A stretch of DNA of 64,000 bases from Drosophila pseudoobscura (GCF_009870125.1 NC_046681.1:13033001-13097000), one strand, 5' to 3'. Shown: positions 24,710 to 37,700, counted from the stretch's first letter. Made by a program: numbers and translations. The notes: generated by a model from the sequence alone, not told the origin.

Positions 24710-27366
24710 TTATTATTCTTGATTTTTATTGTTATTATAATAATTGTTATTATAACTGTTATTCTTGATTTTTATTGAATAATTGTTATTATAATTGTTA
24801 TTCTTGATTTTTATTGAATAATTGTTATTATAATTGTTATTCTTGATTTTTATAGAATAATTGTTATTCTTGATTTTTATTGAATAATTGTTATTCTTGA
24901 TTTTTATTGAATAATCGTTATTATAATTGTTATTCTTGATTTTTATTGAATAATCGTTATTATAACTGTTATTCTTGATTTTTATTGAATAATCGTTATT
25001 ATAATTGTTATTCTTGATTTTTATTGAATAATTGTTATTATAATTGTTATTCTTGATTTTTATTGAATAATTGTTATTATAATTGTTATTCTTGATTTTT
25101 ATTGAATAATTGTTATTATAATTGTTATTCTTGATTTTTATTGAATAATTGTTATTATAATTTTTATTCTTGATTTTTATTGAATAATCGTTATTATAAT
25201 TGTTATTCTTGATTTTTATTGAATAATCGTTATTATAATTGTTATTATAATTGTTATTCTTGATTTTTATTGAATAATTGTTATTATAATTGTTATTATA
25301 ATTGTTATTATAATTGTTATTCTTGATTTTTATTGAATAATCGTTATTATAATTGTTATTCTTGATTTTTATCGAATAATTGTTATTATAATTGTTATTC
25401 TTGATTTTTATTGAATAATTGTTATTATAATTGTTATTCTTGATTTTTATTGAATAATTGTTATTATAATTGTTATTCTTGATTTTTATTGAATAATTGT
25501 TATTATAATTGTTATTCTTGATTTTTATTGAATAATTGTTATTATAATTGTTATTCTTGATTTTTATTGAATAATCGTTATTATAATTGTTATTCTTGAA
25601 TAATCGTTATTATAATTGTTATTCTTGATTTTTATTGAATAATCGTTATTATAATTGTTATTCTTGAATAATCGTTATTATAATTGTTATTCTTGATTTT
25701 TATTGAATAATCGTTATTATAATTGTTATTCTTGATTTTTATTGAATAACTGTTATTATAATTGTTATTCTTGATTTTTATTGAATAATCGTTATTATAA
25801 TTGTTATTCTTGATTTTTATTGAATAATTGTTATTATAATTGTTATTGAATAATTGTTATTATAATCGTTATTCTTGATTTTTATTGGATAATTGTTATT
25901 ATAATTGTTATTCTTGATTTTTATTGAATAATTGTTATTATAATTGTTATTCTTGAATAATCGTTATTATAATTGTTATTCTTGATTTTTATTGAATAAT
26001 CGTTATTATAATTGTTATTCTTGATTTTTATTGAATAATCGTTATTATAATTGTTATTCTTGATTTTTATTGAATAATCGTTATTATAATTGTTATTCTT
26101 GATTTTTATTGAATAATTGTTATTATAATTGTTATTGAATAATTGTTATTATAATCGTTATTATAATTGTTATTCTTGATTTTTATTGGATAATTGTTAT
26201 TATAATTGTTATTCTTGATTTTTATTGAATAATTGTTATTATAATTGTTATTCTTGATTTTTATTGAATAATTGTTATTATAATTGTTATTCTTGATTTT
26301 TATTGAATAATTGTTATTATAATTTTTATTCTTGATTTTTATTGAATAATCGTTATTATAATTGTTATTCTTGATTTTTATTGAATAATCGTTATTATAA
26401 TTGTTATTATAATTGTTATTCTTGATTTTTATTGAATAATTGTTATTATAATTGTTATTATAATTGTTATTATAATTGTTATTCTTGATTTTTATTGAAT
26501 AATCGTTATTATAATTGTTATTCTTGATTTTTATCGAATAATTGTTATTATAATTGTTATTCTTGATTTTTATTGAATAATTGTTATTATAATTGTTATT
26601 CTTGATTTTTATTGAATAATTGTTATTATAATTGTTATTCTTGATTTTTATTGAATAATTGTTATTATAATTGTTATTCTTGATTTTTATTGAATAATTG
26701 TTATTATAATTGTTATTCTTGATTTTTATTGAATAATCGTTATTATAATTGTTATTCTTGATTTTTAGTGAATAATCGTTATTATAATTGTTATTATAAT
26801 TGTTATTCTTGATTTTTATTGAATAATTGTTATTATAATTGTTATTCTTGATTTTTATTGAATAATTGTTATTCTTGATTTTTATTGAATAATCGTTATT
26901 ATAATTGTTATTCTTGATTTTTATTGAATAATCGTTATTATAATTGTTATTCTTGATTTTTATTGAATAATCGTTATTATAATTGTTATTCTTGATTTTT
27001 ATTGAATAATTGTTATTATAATTGTTATTATAATTGTTATTATAATTGTTATTATAATTGTTATTCTTGATTTTTATTGAATAATCGTTATTATAATTGT
27101 TATTCTTGAATAATTGTTATTATAATTGTTATACTTGATTTTTATTGAATAATTTTTATTATAACTGTTATTCTTGAATAATTGTTATTATAACTGTTAT
27201 TCTTGATTTTTATTGAATATTATTGAATAATTGTTATTATAATTGTTATTCTTGAATAATTGTTATTATAACTGTTATTCTTGATTTTTATTGAATAATT
27301 GTTATTATAATTGTTATTCTTGAATAATTGTTATTATAATTGTTATTCTTGATTTTTATTGAATAA
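24710..27366. repeat. 39 bp AT-rich minisatellite array
   Basis: About 2.65 kb of tandem units. The usual unit is 39 bp, made of TAATTGTTATTATAATTGTT followed by ATTCTTGATTTTTATTGAA. Variants include TAATCG for TAATTG, loss or gain of a 12 bp TTATTATAATTG block, and a 10 bp loss giving CTTGAATAA. The array has higher-order structure: the rare variants AATTTTTATTCTTG (25159 and 26321) and TTTTTATCGAATAA recur 1162 bp apart, with the intervening unit order conserved. A second echo, TTATTGGATAA, recurs 301 bp apart. All units have the same orientation. Confidence 0.95.
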
Positions 27367-27599
27367 TGAATATTTCCGAGTTTAAATGATTATGATTTTT
27401 TTTATGTTTATAATAGTAGTCTCCAATTAATGCAAAAACAATTTAGTCCCTATTTTAAACCTATTTCAACGATATTTTGCAGCTCATCGTCTTTCTCCAG
27501 AGACCAAGACTAATAATCATATGCATGAATATATAAAACATATCAATTTGAGAAAATTTATTTATTAATTACGTTTTAAAACAGTTTGAAAAACAGGAT

Positions 27600-28430
27600 C
27601 ACCATATTAAATGTCAAAGTACTGAAAGTACTGAAAACTATCCAATCTTGTAGAAAATTTATTCATTAATGGCCTGAAGTTATATGGGCAAAGCTAAAGG
27701 TTTTAGTTAGGCACCATTATTCAACGGAATAAAGAAAATGAGCAATTGGAACGGTTTTTCTCTTACGTTTTATTACGTTTCATTTGTTTGACTTTTTTCG
27801 CTAAAACCTTTTTTTACACAAAATGCAATAAAAGCCAGTATTTCAAACAAGCCAGTCAAGTAGAAAATTGATTCATCAATAGCCTAAAATTATGTGGGCA
27901 AAACTAAAGGTGTTAGTTAGCCAGAATTATTCAACGGAATAAAGAATTGAGCAATTAGAACAACTATGCTCTTTCGTTGTTTTGTATGACCTATTTTGCT
28001 AAATCCTTTTTTGTTTGACCATTTTCGCTAAATCCTTTGTTTAGACAAGATCCAATAAAAGCAAGTATTAAGATTAAGCCAATGAAGTAGAAAATTGATT
28101 CATCCACCGTAGGAACCTATGTGGGCATGGCAAAATGTTCTATCTAGCTAATAATACATGACGGAACATCAAAATTGAGCAATTTGGTTTCCAATCCTTG
28201 ACGGAGAACGATTAACCTATTATAAGCCAAGGGGGTATTTCAATTTTTCAGCCAAAATAATGAAAATTTACTAATTTTAGAGCAGTTCAGGAGAAAGATT
28301 CGTGGGGTTTTTGCAAGTTAAAAGGAAGGATAGGATGGATCTTTAAGAAGAACTTACAGTCGTTAATATTTTCCCTCATTTATTTCAAGTAGTTGAATTA
28401 TTTAAATATAGGGGGCTTAAGTGGGCTAAC
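27600..28430. repeat. Dispersed AT-rich repeat, copy 3 (internally repeated)
   Basis: The core block (GTAGAAAATTGATTCATCAA, then ATGTGGGCAAAACTAAAGG, then TTATTCAACGGAATAAAGAA) occurs about three times in tandem, near 27650, 27860 and 28085. The last copy continues through GGTTTCCAATCCTTGACGGA and ACGATTAACCTAT to a tail TTTAAATATAGGGGGCTTAA. That tail matches the end of copy 1 and lies about 200 bp upstream of the ref(2)P TATA box. Confidence 0.6.
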
Positions 28431-28614
28431 ATCAGCTTACGAAACACTAAACTATAATTCTTTAACTCATTATCGATAAGTCGATAAATCATATAAAGAC
28501 CAGCTTTAGCATTACACTACAATTTTTTTGAACTAAAACTCCACATCAGGCATCAGCAGAGCCGTGAGTTGCAAAATTTTGGGCCCGAACCATCAAGAAC
28601 ATTCCATTAACCAG

Positions 28615-28645
28615 TATAAAAGTTGATCGGCGGACCACTTGCAGT
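28615..28645 (+). promoter_or_regulatory. ref(2)P core promoter with TATA box
   Basis: TATAAAAG at 28615-28622 is followed at the expected distance by an initiator-like GCAGTTT (A at 28643, about 28 bp downstream). A leader of about 150 nt then runs to the start codon at 28797. Confidence 0.65.
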
Positions 28646-28796
28646 TTAAAAACAACCGAACACTCGAACAGCTACGACGCAGTAGACGTGCAGGAAAAAA
28701 ACAACTCGACAAGCAAACTACCTGTGAGAAATAAAACAAAAATAAACAGATAACAAAATTAACAGATTGTCAGAAACAAATAAAAATACTGCGAAA

Positions 28797-30925
28797 ATGA
28801 CGGAGAAATTGTTGAAAATCACCTATCAGGGCCCAGACGTGGCTGGACCCCAAAAGAAGATTAATGCATACTTGAGAATGCCCTCTCAGAATTTCAATGT
28901 ATTGCGTCGTGAAATTGAGATGTATCTTTTCCAGGAGCGCCAGCTGGCCAAGTGTGAGATCAGGACCTTCTGGATTGGTGAGTGCTGTTATATAATTCAA
29001 CAATTGCATTCTAGTTTGATGGAAGTGCAACTAATTTGCATCTAGGGCACGGACGGCCACAGATCGAAATTTGCAAATGGCAAATGCATATTGCTCAATG
29101 TAATTGCAACCCATACGACAGTGTTGACAGTTTAGCCATTAATGCTAGCTAGTTTTTTTTGGCAATATATGCCCAGCTGTCCTCAATGTGAATCACCTAG
29201 AAAATACCTTTGATAAGAAAAAAACTAGACAACATATATGACTCATTATAATTGTTTTGCTATCATTTCCTTTGTTCCCAGATCACGATCACGATGAAAT
29301 CGAAATTATCAACCAAAATGATTATGAAATCTTCCTGGCCAAAAGGGAGCAGAATATGCATCTGCAAATTGCACCTCTTGTTGCTATAGTGGAGGAGCCT
29401 CAAACGGCTAAGTCCGCGGCTGCCACCACGGCTGCTCCTCCCTCTGCTGACGATCCGAGCAATTTCACCATCCATGACGGTGTAGAGTGTGACGGCTGTG
29501 GCCTGTCGCCATTGGTTGGCTTCCGCTACAAGTGTGTCCAATGCCCGAACTATGACCTTTGCCAAAGATGTGAGGCAGCTCACAAGCATCCAGAGCATTT
29601 GATGGTCCGCATGCCCACCAATAACGGACCAAGTGTTGTGGAGGCTTGGATAAGCGGTGCGAATAAATGTGGTCGGCGCTCGGGCCACCGCTCCCGTGGC
29701 CACTGCCCATTCGGAGAGGCTGCTCAGGCAGCAGCTGCGGCTCCAGCAGGAACAGCTGATTCGCCCAGGGAGGGTCGCCGCGAGCGTCGTCATGCCCGTC
29801 GTCATGGCAACGTATTATCCCAGTTTGTGGACATGATGATCAACATGCCGGAGAACAACACTCCAGCCACTTGTGCGTCGCCAGCACAACAACCAAAGGA
29901 AAAGGCTTCAACTGCTGAACCAACAGCAACAGCACAAAAGGCCACCGAGACCGAATCAAATCCAACTAAAAACAAGGAGACCAACACTGCTGCTCCAACT
30001 AAGAAAGACCACACGACCGAAGAGCCAGTGGCTGCTCCGCGCTCTAAGGAATCAGAGCATACCCAGGCCCAGTCCGGTACTCCAACTACTCCGGTTATTA
30101 ATCTGGACAGCATTTCGCAAATGGTGCCACCTGAGTACATGCGTGCAGGCATTGAAATCTTGAACAATTTCAGCGAAATGTTTGCCAAGATGATTGATCC
30201 CACAGAGTCGCCCACTGCCGCAAGCTATGCAGCCTCGACAGCCTCATCCACTGAGGCAAAGAAACCAGAAGAGTCCGCAACTAAGCAGCCTGAATCTGCT
30301 AACCAATCGACTGCGGGGTCTTCTGTCTCGTCGTCAGGTCAGGCTTCTCTTGAAACGGAACCCTTGCTGCCCAAGCCATCTGATACACCACCATCACCAC
30401 CGGCCACCGAGCCGGTGAAGCAGCGTCGCTCAGAAAGCTTGGATCCCGATTGGCAAGTGATTGATTCGCTAATCTCTCTGGACCCACTCGAGCCCACTGC
30501 TGCACCACAGCAGCCAGTGCGCGATTTCAGTCAGCTGGGACAGATGCTGCGTCAGCATATGCAAGAGGAAGAGCAACGCGAGCAGGCTACAGCCAACACC
30601 CAGACTTCTCAGGTGGATACGGTGAGCACTTCCACTTCCACGTCGGTTTCCACCAATAGCGTCGGCACCTCACCAGCAGCCCCCGAGGAAAAGACCACTC
30701 CGACAGTCTATCATACCGGTAAGTCTCCAGACGAATATTATATTATTATTTGTATACTAATCCTTTCCATTTTGCTTAGATGAACGCATCAACGACTCCA
30801 TACACGCAATGATGGCCATGGGCTTCAGCAATGAGGGCGCCTGGTTGACACAGCTACTGGAGTCGGTCCAGGGCAATATACCAGCTGCTCTTGACATTAT
30901 GCACAATTCGCAGCGTCGTAACTAA
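28797..30925 (+). CDS. ref(2)P: Ref(2)P, p62/SQSTM1 selective autophagy receptor
   Basis: Three exons (28797-28977, 29282-30718, 30780-30925) give 587 codons, against about 599 in D. melanogaster. An N-terminal PB1 domain (about 1-100) contains the basic [17 protein letters not shown] edge and an acidic [13 protein letters not shown] cluster. A ZZ zinc finger spans about 125-171 (CDGCG, CVQC, CQRC, HKHPEH). A long Ser/Thr/Ala-rich linker follows. A WxxI LC3-interacting motif is at DPDWQVID (W451, I454). The C-terminal UBA is near 540-585 ([14 protein letters not shown]). The protein collects ubiquitinated cargo into aggregates for autophagy and, in flies, is also a restriction factor for sigma rhabdovirus. 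All key motif residues look intact. It has its own TATA promoter and AATAAA near 30940. Confidence 0.97.
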
Positions 30926-31344
30926 ATATACATATATTAAATAAACGTACACATATTAATTATAATCATATATTCAATAACTGTAGCATCCCATTAAAAA
31001 GTGGCAATTTAAATGTAGTTCTAGGATTTGATCCTTTGGTGATTGCTTAATAACAACAATATATAGAGAATGTTATGTATTTTATCTTTCAATTAATCAA
31101 AAGTATATTATCACATGCGGCACTATTATGTAAAATACCAATAAAGGCACAACAATAATAAAAAAAATTGCTCTTGAAAGATTTCTAAAGAAGTTGTAAT
31201 TATTATTCATTTCCTGATGGCTTCCAGTTATATTTCTATTTTTACTATCTAATAGTTAAGTATTTAAGAAAGCTACAATACTTTATAGCGCAGTTCTAAA
31301 TGTCCTAGTGCCCTCTTAAAGATCGGTTCTTTTAAAAAGTTCAC
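30926..31344. other. Convergent intergenic, 3' UTRs
   Basis: About 420 bp of AT-rich sequence between the ref(2)P stop and the stop of the antisense b561 gene. It carries the probable ref(2)P poly(A) signal and no coding sequence. Confidence 0.5.
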
Positions 31345-32238
31345 CTAAAGGTCTTCTCTCGCTTGTACTGGCTCTGCCTGGAAGAGACTATTTGATATTA
31401 AGACAAAAATATCCCGTACAAATCTTCGTAATTCGTAATTTGAGGTAGTTATGGTGGCAATAAATGTAAAGAACTTGAACAGATTCTGGTGGTGACGTTT
31501 CCATTGGCGCCGTCCGAAGCCCGTATTATAGCCAAACATTTGCGAGACCATCAATGCGAGGAATCCGATCAGGCCGAAGAAACGATGGAGGAATTTCAAA
31601 GTAACGCTACTGCTGATGAAATACAGAGGTAGACCGCTTAGCACGCTGCCAAGCAGAAGAGCACAGCCGACTATGCCTGAGGGAGACAATAAATTAAACA
31701 TTTGTACACGAGTTTCGGGCGAGTGCTGACGAACTTACCAAAGAAGCCGTGATTGCTGCGGAAGTGCCGTACCGTAGCGTTGGGATCTTCTCGTTTCCGT
31801 TCCAGCTTCTGCCATGTCTTGATAGCAATGCCTCCGACCCCGACCAGGAACGCCAGCAGCCCCAGAATCGCATGCAAGCGATTCAAGTTGGTCTGTCCGA
31901 TCCATGCCTCCAGGCTCCTGCTGTTTCTCACCAACAAAGCCTCGCCCATGAAGAAAACAAACTGCGGGCATAATTGGTATGTTTCTTTAGAAATATGTAC
32001 ACGATCCAAGCCACAATATACTCACAGCAATTGTGCAGTAGAAAGCATGTCCAGCCGTGTGCGCCAGCTTCAGGACCAAGCACTTGTAGACGATGGCCAC
32101 GGTGATCCCAGTTAGCAGAACGTGCGAGATGAGGGTGCAGAAGTTAAAGTAAAATCCTGCATAGCTACTGGAACCATTCTGCTGATCTCCCGTCTCGCAG
32201 ACATCGCCTAGACAGCCTTGTAATTCATTGATGGCCAT
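31345..32238 (-). CDS. Cytochrome b561-domain membrane protein, second copy
   Basis: Three minus-strand exons (32026-32238, 31739-31961, 31345-31676) give 255 codons. The first ATG in frame gives MAINELQGCLGDVC; a longer open frame upstream lacks an ATG. Six hydrophobic segments are visible, with histidines in TAGHAFYCTIA, LNRLHAILGLLAF, HFRSNHGFFG and LKFLHRFFGLIGF. This matches the four-histidine pattern of CYB561D2-type electron-transfer proteins. It resembles the gene nested in Cep104 in domain plan and shares intron phases (0 then 1), so the two are probably old duplicates. The likely D. melanogaster counterpart is CG10337 next to ref(2)P. It converges on ref(2)P. The substrate is not known for this branch. 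Confidence 0.87.
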
Positions 32239-34737
32239 GCTGTTGATATTAGTCCTTATCTGGTACGTGAGATGCGCACGTTCGGGTGATAAGTTGAGTG
32301 CCACTATAAACCGAGAGAAACTGGTGCTGTCTGATCGCTTTGGATGTTAGGCAGCGTTTGACTCGTTCACGCTACGAAACAGCTGGAAAAAGCGACCAGC
32401 GGAACTCTCGCTGTTCTCTCAGAGAATTCCCAATTTGCGAGAAAACAAAAAAAAAAGAATTACACTTTCAAAACAAGTAGAGCGCGGTGTTTCCATGGTG
32501 AGTCAGCTGTTCGTTCACGTGCTTTACCTTGGCGCGTAAAAGGCGGCAGCAGCAGCCAGGTGTGGTGGCGATGATTGCCATTGCTCCGGCTGGACTGTGA
32601 TTTTGTGCGATTATTGTTATTTTTGGAGCATTCTAAAACCAGTTTTTATCATTAGCCCTGCCAAATTATTATCCGGTATTATTCATGCACAAACTTTCCA
32701 ACTTTGGCCATCAATAATACTCTACTCGTGTTGCAGCTCTTCTGATAATAGTTTGGGTCCGACCTAAGAAACTGTCCAAAACGAGCAACGAGTGTTGTGA
32801 AATTGCGTCCCAAAGAAACTGCCTGATGAATGAGTGAATGGAATGGAAGAAAATGTTTCTCTTGGGGAAACCACCTTTTGGTATGGTCACTTGGGCGTGT
32901 ATCTGTAGCTATTTGTGTGGAATTGGAACTGTTTCTGAGGAGATAATAGCTCTAAATATGTACATGCACAAGTATTTACTGCTTGGGTGCGCGATAACCC
33001 GTGCTTGTTGAATAGGAAGTCGTACAACCGTGCATTTACTTGAGTCATATCCATATCACACCAGATCCGAGAATCTCGGAGCAGGCCGCTTTTATTTACA
33101 TATTTACAAATGTATCTTTGTGTAAGTCGAACAAGGTATAATTATACAAGTAGATTATCTATACCACAGGGGGTTCACCGCAAAAAATCCGGTTTAGCGA
33201 ATCTCTTTTATATGTGTATCTTTCGTAAATTAGTCATACTGTCTATATACTTTTCACTTTTGCAAAGTTACATATGTACATATGTGAAATACATACAGGT
33301 GACGTCATTCTTTGGCCCAAAGAGCGCGAGATACAAAACAACAACAGCTGACGCGGCGCTGTGGAGAGAGGTTAATATTGCAAGGTAGAGAGCGAGAGAG
33401 AGTTTGATATATTTATAAGTCGCACAGCAAAACCGTAGAACGCTGTATTTCCCATCCGTACGCCGGCTTCGGTTGGTGTTTGCTGCTAATAAGTAATTTA
33501 AACAAAAAAAGAGAGATGACACCCATCATTTACTGAAACTTTTGATTTTGGGATTTTCCAAATATTAAAGGCATCAACAAACTACAAAATATCTGTGGTT
33601 CTGCGGAAACTAAGTATTCTCAGGAATTCCCCAAACTGTCCCCAGCCCATGTACGTAATGTGTTGACGTATGTATGTATAACCATATTCGAAGTGTAGAA
33701 CCGTGTCCATTAGCGTAATAAAAGCCAATTTCGATAAAAACAAGCTTTTAAGGCACGAAGCGACAGTTATTAGAGACAATTAAAGTGTTAATATCTGAAA
33801 AAAACCAAGATGAAATATATAATTTCAGAGATACATATGTATATGGTATATCCATACGTACATTAATTAATTTGATTTTCGCATGGCTAAAGTTCAGCGA
33901 CCAGCACCTGTAATATCGCACTTCTAATTCATTCCATAGAACAATCAGATAATTCAGGGGCAAACCCTATTTGCGTGTATCACTGTGTATATCACTTGTT
34001 CAATAAACCTGCAAAATGTTTTGTGGGTGTATGATATCATTAACGTTCAGCCATTGCTGGCTATGACGAAATACTTCGCTAGTCCAAGCTATATATTTAT
34101 TTATGGATGTAAAATCTTTTCTATCTATACGTATTGAAAAATTGTATATACATTGGCCAGTATGTATGTACATGTATATAAATCCATATATGCATACGTA
34201 CATGATAACATTTTAGTTGGCTGGCCCAACCTTTTGATGTTCAAGCTGCGATTGCCGGCGTTTTTTTCTGTATATTGTTATTATTATTTCTGGTTTTGTT
34301 TGTTTGTCTGTTCTGACTTATCATCGATTTGCTAATAGATTTGTATGTACTGTACAAAATACATTTGCAGTCCTTGTACATTATGTACATACATATGTAC
34401 ATCTAGGCACTCACACAAGCACACATTTATTTGCTTATAATTTTTATCAGTATTTATTTTTGTATGACTCGCGCCACAGTCGACGTCGGCGTCGCCAGGC
34501 CCGGCTTTGAATCTTTGTTGTTGGTTGTTGGTGTCGTCGATGCTATAACAAATCTGTGAGGCTTCCCACTGAACCAGTCTCAGCTCAGCTCTGAGACCCG
34601 TCGGTTGTATCCGCGCTTGCAATATCTGTTCACAATAATCGAAATCCCCCAGCACCCCCGTTCAAAGTGTTTCCCCTTTTGTAATTTTATTTTTATTTTG
34701 CTCCTCCTTGTCCCCTTTTGGCCGCCACACACACAAA
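32239..34737. other. Intergenic upstream of the Tep cluster
   Basis: No coding exon is recognised. It presumably contains the promoter of the b561 gene (to the left) and of the first Tep gene (to the right). Two NF-kB-like sites are listed separately. Short ATGTACATA-type AT repeats are scattered through 33.2-34.4 kb. Confidence 0.5.
33550..33632. promoter_or_regulatory. Two NF-kB-like sites upstream of Tep4
   Basis: GGGATTTTCC at 33550-33559 fits the general kB consensus GGGRNYYYCC. GGAATTCCCC at 33623-33632 is a second good match on the other strand. They lie 73 bp apart and about 1.1 kb upstream of the Tep4 start codon. Tep genes in flies respond to Toll, Imd and JAK/STAT signalling, so the pair is plausible. 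Chance occurrence in 2.5 kb is also possible. Confidence 0.35.
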
Positions 34738-37700
34738 ATGCGTCGCGCAGACGCCTTTGCTGTCACCGTCTGTGCGACTCTCGCGCTGCTGCAGATGATG
34801 GAACCGGTAAAATGCGAGGGGTAAGTCCATTCCATTTTCGATAGATATGGCCAATGAGATCGGTCAAAAAAGTTATAATTTAATGAATATGTATATGGGC
34901 AGGTAGGGCATCGCAGCATTTAATTAGGCTTCAAGGTAATTAAGTATATGGTGTGTTTTTTTAATGTTCATATATACATACATACATATGTATGTACTAA
35001 TACATGCACATATATATATTTATTTAGTACCTGGTTCGCTGTTAGTTATTATTACGAGTGCAAAGTAGTATATTTGTTGATTTATAGCCATTTTGCCCTT
35101 GAATGATTAAAAGGACAATTTTCCAATTTGAATTGTGTATCAAATAAAAAAATGTCCTAAATTTTGTCGATCAATAATAAAAAATAGGTGATAGCATAAT
35201 ATTTGTAAACCCATATTTACATACTCGTATATCATCCATCGGCTCTCTACAATTTTTTTTTCGGTCAAACTTGTGCTGCTAATTGAGTTTTTAAGTAAAC
35301 CACATTTTATATATTTCTCACACATATGTAGCATCCTTTGTTTGGTTTAATGTGGTTTTTGTTGATCACAACTCATTAATCACTGTGACACGATCATGTT
35401 GCTCTATCAAGACCAACTGGATAATTACTAATAATTAGAAACGAATATAAAGGCAAAATATTAAATGCGATATTAAGCTGAGAAGTTGTAATAACCTATT
35501 GCCATTCAAGCTTGAATGTTAAAACTAATCAAAACCCAAACAACGGAGAAGCTCTCCTGGGGGCCAGTTCGTTTTACGGGTTTGTAAGTGCTAAAAAAAT
35601 AACAAAAAGTTCGTAAACAAATTGTTCGTTATATAATCATAAAGCCATCCGGTTTTTGAGATTTTGGACTCTGATTCTGCGAAGAATCAGGTTTTTGGAA
35701 CATTTACCGTTATCTCCAGCATTCTAATGAAATTCATGTATAAATACATATACTTATTTGGTTGCGACAAAAAAAACCCATCTCGGTATTTGATGATTAC
35801 CTTCGGGGAATTGATAATCCTGAGGTTAATGGAAGGGCTAATTAAAAATTTGTGTTATTTAAGCAGAAGCGTAGTTCACGGCTCCATAATAAATATTAAA
35901 TTCTGAGATTAACTTTTGTGATTTACCAATAGAAACATAATTAACGATTATGTTCTTCGATTACAGTAAATACACCATTGTTGGCCCCGGAACCATACAT
36001 TCTCATCGCGACTACAATGTGGCCGTTGCCGTTCATCAAACCCAGGAGCCGGTGACCCTCAAAATTGGCATCACAGGACCCTCATTCAATGAGACCCAAA
36101 AGGTGGAACTGGCCAAGTCAGATGAGTTCAAGCAGATCACCTTCAAGCTGCCGCCTCTGGAGACGGGGGATTACAATCTTACCGCCGAGGGCGTATCGGG
36201 GCTGAAATTTGTCAATACAACGAAGCTTAACTATGATGACTTCAGGCCGTACATTAAGATACAAACCGATAAGGGGAAGTACAAGCCCGGCGATACGATC
36301 AACTATCGCGTCATCTTCCTGGATGAGAACCTGCGACCGGACACAGCTGAGGACGGCGTCGTTGTCTGGTTCGAAGACTCCAAGCGCAACCGCATTAAGC
36401 AGGAGAAGCACATCAAGACCACCAGCGGAGTGTACACTGGGAAGTTTGAGCTCTCCGAGTTTGCCACGCTCGGCACGTGGACTCTACTAGTTCATAATGG
36501 CGAAAATCAGCAGGGACGCTCATTTTATCCAGGCGGACGACACTTTGGCCACTTTCGTTCCGATGAACGTGTCTCCTTCGAGGTGGAGAAATATGTCCTG
36601 CCCAAGTACACTGTCAAAATGGATGCCACACAGCAAGTGTCAGTCAGAGATGGTGATATAAACATAGTGCTGAAGGCCAAGTATGTAAATGTTTCTACTC
36701 CGAGAATATTCTCGTAAATAATTGTTGTACTTCTTGTCTTGGTGTAGCTATACCTATGGCAAGCCCGTCAATGGCAAGGTTTTGGTCAATGTGCACATGG
36801 ATGAGACCAGTGTGTGGGAGAATGTCGATGGCAAAACCGTGCGCAATGACTTCCCCGGACACTCGCTGATTGCCACCGCGGACATGGTCAACGGCAAAGC
36901 CAAGTTTGATTTGAATCTGAAGGAGTTCGCTAGTTATTTGCCACACAAAACGTCATCGTCATATGCCCAGATTACGGCAACTCTCGAGGAGAACTTTACG
37001 GGCGTGAAACTCAACGAAACTAGTGGTGTTCAACTGTATCCGTATCGCTATGAGATGTCTTGCCCGGACTTTTCGTCTTGCTATTCGTTCAAGCCCGATA
37101 AGGAGCAGGAGCTTGTCTTCAAGATAACCCTGGTCGATGGCTCTCTGCTGACAGACACCAAGTCGGTTGTCAAGGTGAGTACAGTTTAAAGTCATATTTT
37201 ATTTCTGGCTAATCCAGCCTATTCTACTTGCAGGCAAAGTTCACCGAAGGAATACGGCATACCTATGGCTTCTATCACTATGGCAGTGAGGAAAAGCAGC
37301 CAGAATTGCCTGAGATTGAGAAGAAAACGTTCGAGTTCGAGAGTCATTTGAATGAGTCGAGTCTGGTGCCATTTAAGGTCACTCTTCCCGATCTGCCGGA
37401 CATGGAAAACTATACGCGCTACTATAGCATTGAGCTGGAGTATGCGGACGAGAAGCGGGAGCTTTACACCACCTATCCCTATAGGGAGCCGAAGAAAATC
37501 GACACGACCGACCCCAGCGAGGAGGAAAAGGAGAAGGAATGGTTTAGGGCCGAAGTGAACAGACCGAAGGACACCTGGAAGTACGTGGGATCATTATCAT
37601 ACTAACTAATGTCCTAACCTGTCCCTTTTTTACAGCCTGAAGATAGGCCAGGAGTACCAGGTAACCTTGAACTCCAGTCGTCCACTCAAGTACTTTTTCT

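Larger units (their letters stand above)
23641..28796. other. AT-rich gene-free region with repeats
   Basis: Five kilobases without a credible exon. It is made of dispersed-repeat copies on both sides of a long minisatellite, then the ref(2)P promoter and leader. Individual parts are listed separately. Confidence 0.6.

Noticed and set aside
24710-27366. CRISPR-like array
   Set aside because: Units are contiguous without unique spacers and the organism is an animal. It is a minisatellite.
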